A DNA stretch of 64,000 bases from Sphingobium sp. EP60837 (GCF_001658005.1 NZ_CP015987.1:674001-738000), one strand, 5' to 3'. Positions 35,085 to 44,502 are shown, counted from the first letter of the stretch. Numbers and translations are program-made. Notes: generated from the sequence alone by a model not told the origin.

Positions 35085-36416
35085 TTGGGCATCATGACGG
35101 ATCAGGCGCGCGAATCGGGGCCGAGGCTGGCGGCCTTTTCCGTCACAAGCATCGCGACTGGCGGATTCAACATTCCGCTCCAGACCTATTTGCCCGCCTT
35201 TTATGCCACGGCTATCGGCATGGACCTGGCGACGGTCGGGCTGGTGTTCATGATCAGCCGCTTGTGGAGCGCAGCCGCCGATCCGATCATCGGATGGGCG
35301 TCGGATCATACGCGCACCAAGATGGGCAGGCGCAAGCCGTGGATATTGGGTGGCGGGCTGCTGTTTCTGCTGTCGCTCTTCGCGGTATTTTCGCCGCCCG
35401 CCGGAGCAAGCCCGCTGTATCTGGGCGGGTGGCTGCTGCTGCTGTGCTTGGGCTGGACGGCCACTTCAACGCCGCTTTACGCCTGGGGCGGGGAGATGGC
35501 GGCGTCGCCCGTCGAGCGCGCGCGCGTGCAAGCTTACATCCAAACGGGCTCGTCGATCGGCATCTTCCTGGTCCTTGTCCTCCCCGCTTTGCTCGACGCG
35601 ATGGGTCGCGGCAATCCGGAGGTACGGGTAGGATCTATGGGGGCGCTGGTGGCGGCGGTGCTGGCCATGGGCATGTTGCTGATTGCGCTGCTGTTCCGCG
35701 AACCGCCGGTTCCGGGGCGTACATCTATGGCGGTGAATTGGCGGCAGGGGCTTAGCGCGGTGCTGCGCGATGCGGCGCTCTGGCGGATCGTCGCGTCGGA
35801 TTTCTTCGTCGCGCTGGGACAGGGCTTTCGCACCGCGGTCTTCCTGTTTTTCGTCACCCGCTACATGGGCATGGCGTCACCGGCCTTGCTGCTGATGCTG
35901 CAATATGCGTTCGGCATCATCGCAGCGCCGCTCTGGGCGCGGATCAGCTATCGGTTCGGGCGGCTGCGGACGCTGGTGATGGCGGAGGCGGTGCAGGTGG
36001 CGATCAACATGATGGTGCTGTTCCTGACGCCGGATCGCATGTGGCTGTTCGTGCTGCTGATCGTGGGGCAGGGGCTGACGCAAGGGTCGGGCAATCTGAT
36101 GCTGCGGTCGATGATCTATGATGTGGCGGATCGCCATCGGGAAAGCAGCGGCATCGAGCGGGCGGGGCTGTTCTCGTCGGTTTTCAACGTCACCACCAAT
36201 GCAGCCTATGCGGTGGCGGTGGGCATCGCGCTTCCCGTCATCGGGTTGTTGGGCTTCGACCCGCGTTCTTCGGGATCGGAGGGGCTGGCGGGCATGCATC
36301 TGTTCTTTGCGATCGGACCGGCGGTGGGGCATGCGTTGTCAATCATCGTCATCTGCTGGCGGGGCAGAGAGGGGAGCGGGTCGCTCGCTGGAGCAAGCGG
36401 GCTGCCCTCGGCCTAG
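35085..36416 (+). CDS. MFS/GPH-type transporter
   Basis: About 443 aa, twelve hydrophobic segments. 'DPIIGWASDHTRTKMGRRKPWI' in the loop after helix 2 is the signature of the glycoside-pentoside-hexuronide:cation symporters. 'YDVADRHRESSGIERAG' late in the protein also fits that group. In sphingomonads such carriers are often found with catabolic clusters for non-sugar compounds, so the substrate is open. A TTG at 35085 has GAGG at 5 bases; an ATG at 35094 is the alternative start. The stop codon abuts the stop of the convergent FAD oxidase. Confidence 0.83.
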   Translation: MGIMTDQARESGPRLAAFSVTSIATGGFNIPLQTYLPAFYATAIGMDLATVGLVFMISRLWSAAADPIIGWASDHTRTKMGRRKPWILGGGLLFLLSLFAVFSPPAGASPLYLGGWLLLLCLGWTATSTPLYAWGGEMAASPVERARVQAYIQTGSSIGIFLVLVLPALLDAMGRGNPEVRVGSMGALVAAVLAMGMLLIALLFREPPVPGRTSMAVNWRQGLSAVLRDAALWRIVASDFFVALGQGFRTAVFLFFVTRYMGMASPALLLMLQYAFGIIAAPLWARISYRFGRLRTLVMAEAVQVAINMMVLFLTPDRMWLFVLLIVGQGLTQGSGNLMLRSMIYDVADRHRESSGIERAGLFSSVFNVTTNAAYAVAVGIALPVIGLLGFDPRSSGSEGLAGMHLFFAIGPAVGHALSIIVICWRGREGSGSLAGASGLPSA

Positions 36417-37802
36417 TCAGAGGTCGAGGACCTTGTCCGGGTTCAGGATGCCGCTGGGATCGAGCGCGCGCTTGATCTGCCGCATCACTTCCACGGCTGC
36501 GCCATGTTCGGTCAGGAGATGGGCTTTCTTGCCGAGGCCGATGCCATGTTCGCCGGTGCAGGTGCCCTCCATGGCGAGAGCGATCTCGACGATGCGCTCC
36601 GACAAAGCCTTGGCGCGCGCCCGCTCATCGGCGGAGTTGGGGTCGAAGATCATGAGGACGTGGAAATTGCCGTCGCCCACATGACCGACGATGGGAGCGG
36701 TCAGGCCGCTTTCTTCGATAGCGCGTTGCGTTTCCTCGATACAGTCGCACAGGCGCGAGATGGGAACGCAGACGTCGGTGGCGATGGCCTGGCAGCCCGG
36801 CCGTAGCGCCAGATTGGCATAATGGACCTTGTGCCGCGCTTCCCATAGGGCGGTGCGGTCTTCCGTACGGGTCGCCCAGTTGAACTGACCGCCGCCATTG
36901 TCCGCGGCGATCTGGCCGAAGGTTTCCGCCTGCTCGGCTACCCCTGCGGGCGTGCCGTGAAATTCCAGGAACAGGGTCGGACATTCGCGATAGGCGGTGT
37001 GGCTATAGCCGTTGATGGCGCGCATTTGCAGCGGATCGAGCAATTCGATGCGGGCGACGGGCAGGCCGATCTGGATCGTCTGAATGACCGCATTCACCGC
37101 GCCGCGCAGCGTCTCGAACTCGCACACGGCGGCTGAAACGGCTTCGGGCTGACCATAGAGGCGCAGGGTCACTTCAGTGATGATGCCGAGCGTACCTTCC
37201 GCGCCTACGAACAAGCCGGTCAGATCATAGCCCGCCGCCGATTTGCGCGCGCGGCCGCCGGTCCTGATGATCCGCCCGTCTGGTAGCACCACGGTCAGCC
37301 CCAGGGCATTCTGGCGCATCGTGCCGTAGCGGACCGCGTTGGTGCCTGACGCGCGGGTGGAGGCCATGCCGCCGAGCGATGCGTCCGCGCCCGGGTCGAC
37401 GCGAAAGAAGAGGCCGGTATCCCGCAACTCCATATTGAGCTGCTTGCGCGTGACGCCCGCCTGCACCGTGCAATCGAGATCGTCGGTGCTGACGCGCAGC
37501 ACCTGGTCCATGCGCGAGAGATCTATGCACAGGCCGCCGCGCACGGCGAGGAAATTGCCTTCAAGCGAGGTGCCCGTACCATAGGGCGTGACCGCGATGC
37601 CCCTATCCTTGCAGAAGAGGACGGCTGTCGCGACCTCTTCCGTGGTGAGCGGATAGACCACTGCGTCCGGCGGCATGGCGGGATAGAAGGTTTCCGCTCG
37701 CCCATGATGGTCGCGTACCGCCTGGCTCTGACTGAACCGCTCGCCAAAGCAGGTGCGCAGCGTGGTCCAGTCAACCGCGCGGTCTTCTGCCGCTGTCGCC
37801 AT
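36417..37802 (-). CDS. FAD-binding oxidoreductase, D-lactate dehydrogenase/GlcD family
   Basis: A 461-aa flavoprotein that oxidises a 2-hydroxy acid to a 2-oxo acid. 'TPYGTGTSLEGNF' and 'GADASLGGMASTRASG' are the FAD (PP-loop) sites; 'GHVGDGNFHVLM' and 'GTCTGEHGIGLGKK' are the substrate and metal His motifs of the LDHD/GlcD group. The electron acceptor is probably cytochrome or quinone. It is the third gene of a minus-strand run after the amidohydrolase (38274) and VOC protein (37875), 72 bases beyond the latter. This could remove an alpha-hydroxy acid released by that module. Confidence 0.88.
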   Translation of the reverse strand: MATAAEDRAVDWTTLRTCFGERFSQSQAVRDHHGRAETFYPAMPPDAVVYPLTTEEVATAVLFCKDRGIAVTPYGTGTSLEGNFLAVRGGLCIDLSRMDQVLRVSTDDLDCTVQAGVTRKQLNMELRDTGLFFRVDPGADASLGGMASTRASGTNAVRYGTMRQNALGLTVVLPDGRIIRTGGRARKSAAGYDLTGLFVGAEGTLGIITEVTLRLYGQPEAVSAAVCEFETLRGAVNAVIQTIQIGLPVARIELLDPLQMRAINGYSHTAYRECPTLFLEFHGTPAGVAEQAETFGQIAADNGGGQFNWATRTEDRTALWEARHKVHYANLALRPGCQAIATDVCVPISRLCDCIEETQRAIEESGLTAPIVGHVGDGNFHVLMIFDPNSADERARAKALSERIVEIALAMEGTCTGEHGIGLGKKAHLLTEHGAAVEVMRQIKRALDPSGILNPDKVLDL

Positions 37803-37874
37803 CGAAGCCTCTCCTGCTAGTTATCTGGCGGTGCAGTCTAGGCTATTTCGGCGGACGCCTCCACCGCCTCTTCG

Positions 37875-38261
37875 TCAGCCGAGCGGTTGGAGCAGTTCCA
37901 GCAGATGACCTTCCGGATCGGCGATATAGGCGACCTTCAGTTGGTGATCGGGAATATCCACCGGCGGCGTCACCACTGATCCGCCTGCCTCGGTCGCCGC
38001 TGCGATCACAGCGCTCATGTCATCGATCGACAGGCCGACCACTGCCTCGCCCGGCGGTGGGCAGGGCCGGTCAAGATATTGCACCAGATTGAGCAAGGTG
38101 CCGGATTCCCCGACGACCAGTACCGTCTCGCGCAAGGCGTAGCCCGGCTTGTCCACCGCGATCCGCGTCTGCACCCGAAGACCAAGGCCATCGCAATAGA
38201 AACGCTCCATCGCCGCCAGATCGGCGACGATGATCTTGGTGAACGCATAAGCCTTAATCAT
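37875..38261 (-). CDS. VOC (glyoxalase/dioxygenase fold) protein
   Basis: A 128-aa vicinal-oxygen-chelate protein with two beta-alpha-beta-beta-beta units: 'KIIVADLAAMERFYCDGLGL' and 'VAYIADPEGHLLELLQP'. The final Glu in 'HLLEL' is a usual metal ligand; the first motif has Thr/Lys where many members have His, so metal binding is not certain. Close in layout to the VOC gene at 57359. The start is 12 bases after the amidohydrolase stop, which implies co-translation with it. Confidence 0.82.
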   Translation of the reverse strand: MIKAYAFTKIIVADLAAMERFYCDGLGLRVQTRIAVDKPGYALRETVLVVGESGTLLNLVQYLDRPCPPPGEAVVGLSIDDMSAVIAAATEAGGSVVTPPVDIPDHQLKVAYIADPEGHLLELLQPLG

Positions 38262-38273
38262 TGAGCAATCCCA

Positions 38274-39440
38274 TCAGATGCCGAGCAGATCGGCAGCTGA
38301 TTTGCCGAAGAAGCTTTCGCGGGTGGACTGGGGCAAGCCCTCTAACTGAGCGTCGTAGAGCGCGACGGCTTCCTGATGCCCTTCGACATGCGGGAAGTCC
38401 GAGGAGAAGACGATGATGCCTTCCGGGACGCGTTCGATCGTCGGGCGCAGTACGTCCTGCTGGTGGACGACGGACACGCGCACCTGGCGCTGGACATATT
38501 CGCTGGGCTTGAGCGGATAGCTGTAGGGCGCAAAGCTCAACATGCGCGGCCGCTTTTCATCGGCTTCGAGATCGATCGCTTCCAGAAAGTCGGGCAGCCA
38601 GTCGATCCCCAGTTCCGACACGATGACGGCAAGCCGGGGATAGCGCTCCAGCACGCCGCCAAAGACCAGCGAGGCGACGGCGAGCTGTGGCACCAGACGG
38701 CGGGACAGATTGGCAAGGCGGTAGAAGGCCGCGATGTCGCCGCCATTATTCGCCCAGCCGGGGTGCATCGCCGCCCGGCCGCCGCCGACATGGAACAGGA
38801 TGGCGACGCCCAGATCCTCGCACGTCGCCCAGAATGGCTCGAAATCCGGATGGTTGAGCGCCTTGCCGCCATGCGGGTCGGCCTTTACGAACACAGCGCG
38901 CGCGCCGCGTTCCCGCCCGGCGACGACCTGCGCGATCGACCATTCAACGTCCATCAGATCGACGACCGTCGCCGGGATCAGGCGGTCGGTATAGCCCGCC
39001 AGCTGCTCAGTGGACCAGCGATTGTAGGTTTCCAGCGTCGCCAGCGCCAGTTCCGGCGCGTTGCGCATCGCGTGGCGATAGGGGTGGTAACCGTTGGACG
39101 GGAGCAGGATCTGCTTGTCGATGCCGCGCTGATCCATCCATTTGATGCGCGGTTCAGGCTGATAGGCTTCCGGAGAGAAAGAACCCGAATCAACCGCGAT
39201 CTGTGGCGGGTCGCCGCCCGCCAGCGAGCGTTCATAAGCATCTACCACGACGGGCGGTATGAGCGTGAGCGGGTCGGGGCGCAGCGCGGGCGGGACGGAA
39301 GAAAAAAGGTCGCCCACCAGAATGTCGATCAGTTGTTCGGCCGCCGTCATCTTCGGCAGCTTCGCAGCGAGAGCCGGATTGGCTTTCATGAACCAGTCGG
39401 CCGGTTCATTGAAATGACTATCGACGTCGATGATCCGCAT
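38274..39440 (-). CDS. Amidohydrolase_2 (Cog2159) family metal-dependent hydrolase
   Basis: A 388-aa TIM-barrel protein. The first strand 'IIDVDSHFNEP' again has DxH instead of HxH; 'ILFHVGGG' and 'VFSSDFPHVEG' supply the barrel His and Asp. It is clearly paralogous to the gene at 47502 (same 'LKWMD', 'YPLKPSEYV' and 'SSDFPH' blocks) and less close to 12843. Ribosome-binding site GGAGA before the ATG at 39440. Followed by VOC and FAD oxidase genes; divergent from an MFS carrier. Reaction unknown: decarboxylation or hydrolysis of an acyl/aryl compound is plausible. Confidence 0.86.
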   Translation of the reverse strand: MRIIDVDSHFNEPADWFMKANPALAAKLPKMTAAEQLIDILVGDLFSSVPPALRPDPLTLIPPVVVDAYERSLAGGDPPQIAVDSGSFSPEAYQPEPRIKWMDQRGIDKQILLPSNGYHPYRHAMRNAPELALATLETYNRWSTEQLAGYTDRLIPATVVDLMDVEWSIAQVVAGRERGARAVFVKADPHGGKALNHPDFEPFWATCEDLGVAILFHVGGGRAAMHPGWANNGGDIAAFYRLANLSRRLVPQLAVASLVFGGVLERYPRLAVIVSELGIDWLPDFLEAIDLEADEKRPRMLSFAPYSYPLKPSEYVQRQVRVSVVHQQDVLRPTIERVPEGIIVFSSDFPHVEGHQEAVALYDAQLEGLPQSTRESFFGKSAADLLGI

Positions 39441-39463
39441 CCTGATTCTCCTGTCACAATCGT

Positions 39464-39483
39464 CCCGGAATCAAAGTTCCGGG
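39464..39483. promoter_or_regulatory. Perfect inverted repeat CCCGGAA-N6-TTCCGGG
   Basis: Seven-base arms in the 205-base region between the divergent amidohydrolase (39440) and MFS gene (39646), 24 bases upstream of the former. A candidate operator for the module; no regulator gene is adjacent. Confidence 0.45.
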
Positions 39484-39645
39484 TTTGCCGCGTGCCATAG
39501 TTCTTATCGGGAGGCGCGCGGCAGTCAATAATTTACGAGCGATCATTCATTTATTTGGAGATGGAGCGGCCTGGGCCCTTCCGCCAGCGGGGAACAAGAC
39601 GGGGGGCGCTGGAATAGGGGTTTCGCCTGCTGCTATCGCCTTGGC

Positions 39646-40899
39646 ATGATTCGTTTTGACCTAGCGGGCTCCGCCCTTGATCCTTCCCTGCGCCGTTCCA
39701 TGCTGCTGCGCGCCTTTGTCGCGCAGAATTGCGCGGTGGGCTGCGCCTATGGGGGGTTCGGGGTCAGCATCCTTCCCCTGCAGGACAGGTTCGATGCAAA
39801 CCGCGCGACTGTCTCAGCTGGATTGTCACTGGTGGTGCTGATGACGGCGCTTATCGGCCCGCTGGTAGCGGCGCTGGCGAAGCGGTTCGGGCTGCGATCG
39901 ATCATGGTGGCGGGCGCGTTGCTGTGCTGCGCGGGCTATGGCTTGCTCAGCATCGCATGGAACATGCCCGTCGTGCTGGCGGCTTATGCGCTGCTGGTGG
40001 GGCCGGGTGTCGGGCTTTCCGGCACATTGCCCGCCAGCCTTCTGGCGAGCGGCTGGTTCCCGGAAGCGCGGGGACGGGCGATCGGCCTTACGACCATGCC
40101 GGTGGTGATCGCCGCAGCGCCCATGGCGGGGCTGGCGTTGATCCAGAATTTCGGCCTGCCGGGCCTCTATCTGGCCATGGCCGGATTGCATCTGCTGACC
40201 GTGCCCCTGCTGCTTGGCGTCCATGAAGCGCCGCTCGCGCCGGTAGCGGCGGACAATGTTCATCAGGAGGGGCGCGCTGAGACCGGGCGCGGCCTGCTGT
40301 CCCACCCGCTATTCTGGTTCGCCATGGTGGGGGCGGGCTTGCTCAACGCGACCGGCATCGTCGGATCGGTGCACATGGTCGCTGTCTCGGTCGAGCGCGG
40401 CTTGCCGATGGCGCAGGCGGCGTTGCTCGCCTCGCTGATGGGAGGAGCCAGCGTGTTCGGCGCGGTCGCGATCGGCTGGCTATGCGATCATCTGGGCGGC
40501 GCAAGATCGCTGGCCGTGGTCGCAGGCGGCTTTGCCCTTGGCTGGGCGATCATCGGCCTGACGGGATCGCTGCCGGCGATGACGCTAGCTATCCTGCTGA
40601 TCGGCGTGAGCGGTCCTGGCGTTTTTCCCAGCGTCACTCTGTTATTCGCGCACAGCTTCGGCCCGGCCGCGATGGCGCGGGCCGTGGCGCTGTTCGGCAT
40701 GTTCAGCGTGCCCCTGACCTTCTTCCTGCCGCCTGCGGCCGGATGGCTACACGATATGGCTCGCGACTATAGGCCGGTGATAGCAACGATTGTTTGCACT
40801 TGCTCGATCGTGGCCATGTTGTTTGCGCTGATCGCGCGGCGCGAAGATCGGATGGGAGGGGTTTTGTCGGAGGAAGTAGGGGCGTCTGCGGCTCGTTAA
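39646..40899 (+). CDS. MFS transporter (monocarboxylate-carrier-like)
   Basis: A 417-aa carrier with twelve predicted helices. 'RAFVAQNCAVGCAYGGFGVSILPLQ' in helix 1 is shared almost unchanged with the MFS at 49616, along with 'LLASGWFPEARGRAIGL' in the central region. This type resembles bacterial monocarboxylate/oxalate-type MFS proteins. No good ribosome-binding site is visible before the ATG at 39646; Met19 is an alternative. It faces away from its amidohydrolase partner and ends in a REP-like double palindrome. Confidence 0.85.
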   Translation: MIRFDLAGSALDPSLRRSMLLRAFVAQNCAVGCAYGGFGVSILPLQDRFDANRATVSAGLSLVVLMTALIGPLVAALAKRFGLRSIMVAGALLCCAGYGLLSIAWNMPVVLAAYALLVGPGVGLSGTLPASLLASGWFPEARGRAIGLTTMPVVIAAAPMAGLALIQNFGLPGLYLAMAGLHLLTVPLLLGVHEAPLAPVAADNVHQEGRAETGRGLLSHPLFWFAMVGAGLLNATGIVGSVHMVAVSVERGLPMAQAALLASLMGGASVFGAVAIGWLCDHLGGARSLAVVAGGFALGWAIIGLTGSLPAMTLAILLIGVSGPGVFPSVTLLFAHSFGPAAMARAVALFGMFSVPLTFFLPPAAGWLHDMARDYRPVIATIVCTCSIVAMLFALIARREDRMGGVLSEEVGASAAR

Positions 40900-40908
40900 G
40901 ATCATTTT

Positions 40909-41014
40909 CCGTTCGCCCTGATTAGGAACTGAGCGAAGTCGAAGGCGCCTATCGAGGGGAATGTCCTTCGATACGCCCTTTTCGACAAGCTCAACGGCTA
41001 CGCAGGACGAACCG
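40909..41014. repeat. Head-to-head REP-like repeat pair
   Basis: Two opposed copies of a roughly 40-base element. The left reads GTTCGCCCTG then 'GAACTGAGCGAAGTCGAAGG'. The right, on the reverse strand, reads GTTCGTCCTG then 'GTTGAGCTTGTCGAAAAGGG'. They fill the gap between the convergent MFS gene and amidohydrolase, so they may serve as a bidirectional transcript end. The style is typical of sphingomonad chromosomes. Confidence 0.7.
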
Positions 41015-41021
41015 GGGGGAC

Positions 41022-42749
41022 CTAAGCTGGCACCGCCTGCGCCCCGCGCACGAGGCGGCCTGGCCTTGCACCCGTCGCCTCATCGCTGCGGCGGATCACC
41101 TCGCCCGAGACGATCGTTGCGACAAAGCCTGTCGCCTTTTGATCCAGCCTGCGCCCACCCCCCGGCAGGTCGTGGCGCACATAAGGCGCTTGCAGATGAA
41201 GCCCGTTCAGGTCGATGATGTTGATGTCCGCCTTATACCCGGGCGCAATCCTGCCCCGGTCGCGCAGACCCATGGTTTCGGCAGGTCGTGACGACAACGC
41301 CTGCACCGCCTTGGCTACGCTCAGTTTGGGACCGTCGCGATCGCGCGTCCAGTAGGTCAGCAGGAAGGTCGGATAGCTTGCGTCACAGATCGCGGCATAA
41401 TGCGCGCCGCCATCGCCAAGGCCCATCACCGTCGCAGGATGATTGATGAGGTCATGGACCGTATCGAGCCGGTTGCGGTAGTAATTGCCGAGCGTGGCAT
41501 AGAGCATTCCGCGTCCGTCGCCGCCGTTCATCAGCAGATCATAGGCGATTTCTTCAGGCGCGGCGTTCCGGCGGCGTGCGCGCGCGCCGATGCTGCTTTC
41601 GGCCGGGGGCTCGTAATTAGGCGGGTCGGATAGCGGGAAGATCCAGTCCCAGTTGCGCGTCATCATCGCCAGGGGGTTCCCCTCATGCGGCGCTTGGGCG
41701 AGCAGCTTCGCCCGGAAGGCGGGATCGCGCAGATGCACAAGCTGTTCTTCCAGCGGCAAGCCCGCGATCGCCTCGTAGCTGGGGCAGAGGCTGAAGGGAT
41801 GGCTGGACAGTTCAAAGCCGCAAATCATGCCGACGGGGCGGGGCAGCACTTGCGGGCTGATCGTCATGCCGCGTTCATTGGCTTCCTCGCAAATGCGCAG
41901 CGCGTCTTGCCAAACTGGTTCACCGCCGTTGGGAGTGCCCAGGGTGAAGGTGGCCGGTCTGCCCGCTGTTTCCGCGACCTCCAGAAGATGGGAAAGTTCG
42001 TCCGACCAGCTTTGAAAGGGGGCGTCCAGCACCATCTGCAGCACGCCCGTGTCTGCGTCGCGCAGGGCGCCCGCAATGGCTTTGAGTTCCTCGACATCGG
42101 CCTGGTAGCTCGGAATATTCTCACCTGCCTTGGTGCGGTGGATCAGCAGGCGGGACGTCGCAAAGCCGATGGCCCCGGCGTCCAGCGCTTCGCGCGTGAG
42201 TGCGCGCATCTGCTCCAGATCTTCCGCCCTGGCGGGCTCGCGCCGCGCACCGCGCTCACCCATCACGAACACGCGGAGCGGGCTGTGGGGCAACAGCGCG
42301 GCGACATCGATATCGTGGCGGCGGGCGTCGAGTGCGTTCAGATAGTCTGGAAAGCTCTCCCAATCCCAACTGAGCCCTTCGGCCATGACGACGCCGGGAA
42401 TGTCCTCCACGCCCTCCATCAGGCGGATCAAGCGGTCGTGATCGGCAGCGCGGCACGGCGCGAAGCCGACGCCGCAATTGCCGATCACGACAGTGGTCAC
42501 GCCATGAGAGGAGGAGGGGGAGAGTTCCTCCGACCAGACGGCTTGACCATCATAATGGGTGTGGATATCGACGAAGCCCGGCGTGACAGTAAGGCCCGCA
42601 GCGTCGATGACTACCTTCGCCTCGCCGCTGAATGCGCCGACGCTGACGATGCGGCCGTCACGGATGGCGACGTCGGCGGTGAAGGGTTCACCGCCATCGC
42701 CATCGACGATCGTCCCGCCGCGAATGAGCAGATCGCAGGTTTCGGTCAT
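41022..42749 (-). CDS. Amidohydrolase_3, N-acyl-D-amino-acid deacylase-like
   Basis: A 575-aa urease-superfamily hydrolase. It opens with 'LLIRGGTIVDGDGG' and has the metal motif 'FVDIHTHYDGQ', 'IGNCGVGFAPC' (the Cys of D-aminoacylases), late 'GDGGAHY' and a C-terminal 'GRIAPGYKADINI'. The family hydrolyses N-acyl or cyclic amide bonds. The start at 42749 overlaps the end of the Coq4-like gene by 4 bases (ATGA); a longer ORF to 43097 is an overlap artefact. It is the last gene of a TauD - Coq4-like - amidohydrolase operon. Amide chemistry in an otherwise carboxylate-based region is notable. Confidence 0.86.
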   Translation of the reverse strand: MTETCDLLIRGGTIVDGDGGEPFTADVAIRDGRIVSVGAFSGEAKVVIDAAGLTVTPGFVDIHTHYDGQAVWSEELSPSSSHGVTTVVIGNCGVGFAPCRAADHDRLIRLMEGVEDIPGVVMAEGLSWDWESFPDYLNALDARRHDIDVAALLPHSPLRVFVMGERGARREPARAEDLEQMRALTREALDAGAIGFATSRLLIHRTKAGENIPSYQADVEELKAIAGALRDADTGVLQMVLDAPFQSWSDELSHLLEVAETAGRPATFTLGTPNGGEPVWQDALRICEEANERGMTISPQVLPRPVGMICGFELSSHPFSLCPSYEAIAGLPLEEQLVHLRDPAFRAKLLAQAPHEGNPLAMMTRNWDWIFPLSDPPNYEPPAESSIGARARRRNAAPEEIAYDLLMNGGDGRGMLYATLGNYYRNRLDTVHDLINHPATVMGLGDGGAHYAAICDASYPTFLLTYWTRDRDGPKLSVAKAVQALSSRPAETMGLRDRGRIAPGYKADINIIDLNGLHLQAPYVRHDLPGGGRRLDQKATGFVATIVSGEVIRRSDEATGARPGRLVRGAQAVPA

Positions 42750-43600
42750 TCCGCCGCCCTCGCAATCGGGTCCAGCGCGACCTTGCCGCCTGATGCCCAG
42801 AAAGCGCCTTCGCGTGACGTATCGACATCTTCCGCGCCCCGGACGCCAAGCGCCTCGCGCGCCTCGGCGAGCGGCAGGTGGAATACGGTTTCCAGCTTCT
42901 TCATGAAGAGGGCATCGCTCTGCTGCCCCACCTTCATGCCGCGCTGGATCGCGTTGACGCAGGTGGGCCACACTTCGGGATAGTGCAGCATGGTGCGGAC
43001 CGTATAGCGGAGCGAGCCAAAGATGTGGATCATGTTCACTTCGGCCGCGAGATGCGGGTTGTGCATATGTTTGGGCACATTGGTCAGACGATACCAATAG
43101 GGGACCAGCTCCCCCATGAAGTTGAAGCCGCCGCCCGTGAGAATATGTTCGAAATCATGCGTCTGGCCGGAACGCAGATTATAATATTCCAGCTGCGTTT
43201 GGGGCTCCTTCCAGGGCGTGATCTGGATTTCATAATCGCCCTCGGTCATCTGCTTGTAAAAGATGCCGCCGAGGGAGCCGGGCGCATATTGGGCGAACTC
43301 TTCGATGGTGTAGGTCGAAATGAAACCTTCGCTGAACCAGGCGTCCAGTTGCGGGTTCACCTTGCGCTCTGCCGAGAACATTTCCTCGATCGCGTCGAAA
43401 TCGCGTAGAGATTCCAGGATCGGGAGGAATTCGTACATCTCGGCAGGGGCGGGCATGTCGGGCCCATTTTTCCGCAGCAGGATCATCGCCAGCCATTCGC
43501 GCAGGCGCGGGTTGTTCAGATATTTGGAGGAAGAGATGAGGATGCTGCTTTCGGTTTCGACGGGCATTACGCCGCGCAGCAGATAGGGGATTTCGGCCAT
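42746..43600 (-). CDS. Coq4-like protein (HDxxH-x11-E family)
   Basis: A protein of about 284 aa that carries the zinc-binding signature of Coq4: His148-Asp149-x-x-His152 followed after 11 residues by Glu164 ('HDFEHILTGGGFNFMGE'). Coq4 in eukaryotes is needed for ubiquinone synthesis and recent work links it to oxidative decarboxylation at ring carbon 1. Bacterial Coq4-like proteins in catabolic operons are uncharacterised. No signal peptide. Ribosome-binding site AAAGGAA upstream of the ATG at 43600. It sits 13 bases downstream of TauD and overlaps the amidohydrolase, so these three are expected to work together. Confidence 0.8.
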   Translation of the reverse strand: MAEIPYLLRGVMPVETESSILISSSKYLNNPRLREWLAMILLRKNGPDMPAPAEMYEFLPILESLRDFDAIEEMFSAERKVNPQLDAWFSEGFISTYTIEEFAQYAPGSLGGIFYKQMTEGDYEIQITPWKEPQTQLEYYNLRSGQTHDFEHILTGGGFNFMGELVPYWYRLTNVPKHMHNPHLAAEVNMIHIFGSLRYTVRTMLHYPEVWPTCVNAIQRGMKVGQQSDALFMKKLETVFHLPLAEAREALGVRGAEDVDTSREGAFWASGGKVALDPIARAAE

Positions 43601-43613
43601 GTTCCGTGTTCCT

Positions 43614-44474
43614 TTAGTCGAGCACCAGTTGCTTGCCGCCTGAACCCCAGGCGCTGACCCGCTTGTCGCCCACCTCAAATTGCGGGAGCAGGTCGAAGAA
43701 GCTCTTGTCAGCGACGACGACGCGCTGCAGCCGGCGGGGCGTCATGCCCGTCAGGTCGCCGCGCGCGTGCTGCAAGGCGATATTGTCCCAGACAACGATG
43801 TCGCCATTATTCCAGCGGTGGCGATAGATGCGGTCGTCGCGGTAAAGTTCAACGAACAGCGCGTTCAGCGTCGCGTCGCTTTCGTCCCGCTCCATCCCCA
43901 TGATGCGCGCTGTCTGCATGTTGCTGATGTAGAGGACAGGTTCCCCGGTGCGCGGATGGGGGATGATGAGGGGGCGCATCTGATGCGGCATTTCGTCGGA
44001 ACTGTCGTAGCCGACCGTGCGGTGCGTCTGGATCGGGGCGATCATGGTCATGGCTTTCCGATCGGCTATTTTGACCATGAGGTCTTCCGGCAGGGCCACC
44101 GCCGTATCGGCGCCGTTGACGAAATCGGTATAGCTTTGTCCGTCATTCACAGCGACGGCATGCAAAGAAATGACCTTGAATGGTTCTTCGGTGAAGGCCA
44201 GATCGCTATGCCAGGTGAGAGGGCCTGAACCGAGCCCGCCATCGGTTGAAATCTCGCGATATTCGCCGTGCGAGCCAAGCACCCGGCCGAAATTTTCGAG
44301 CAGCTTTACCTGGTTGGATTCCGCCAATTGCTGGTTCCGGAAGACCAATAGCTTATGGCGATTGAACAGATCGACCATGCGCTGTTCGAAACCTTCCGGC
44401 AGCGGCCATTCCAGCCGAATGCCGATTTCCATGCCGAACGGCGTCAACGGTCGCTCCGTCCATGGACTGTCCAT
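43614..44474 (-). CDS. TauD/TfdA-family Fe(II)/2-oxoglutarate dioxygenase
   Basis: A 286-aa oxygenase with the iron triad His89-x-Asp91 ('TWHSDLAF') and His236 ('ALQHARGD'), and 2-oxoglutarate Arg247 eleven residues on. Family reactions are hydroxylations that cleave taurine, phenoxyacetate ether bonds or similar. Start at 44474 after GGGAGAG; an in-frame TTG at 44489 is rejected. First gene of the operon and directly behind a perfect palindrome (44503-44525) that probably overlaps its promoter. It would be repressed by the divergent double TetR protein. Confidence 0.9.
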   Translation of the reverse strand: MDSPWTERPLTPFGMEIGIRLEWPLPEGFEQRMVDLFNRHKLLVFRNQQLAESNQVKLLENFGRVLGSHGEYREISTDGGLGSGPLTWHSDLAFTEEPFKVISLHAVAVNDGQSYTDFVNGADTAVALPEDLMVKIADRKAMTMIAPIQTHRTVGYDSSDEMPHQMRPLIIPHPRTGEPVLYISNMQTARIMGMERDESDATLNALFVELYRDDRIYRHRWNNGDIVVWDNIALQHARGDLTGMTPRRLQRVVVADKSFFDLLPQFEVGDKRVSAWGSGGKQLVLD

Positions 44475-44502
44475 GAGTCGCTCTCCCAACTACATTATGG
44501 GT

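Noticed and set aside
41685..42983. Plus-strand frame of 432 codons opposite the D-aminoacylase-like gene
   Set aside because: Antisense shadow; the metal motifs of the minus-strand gene are clear.
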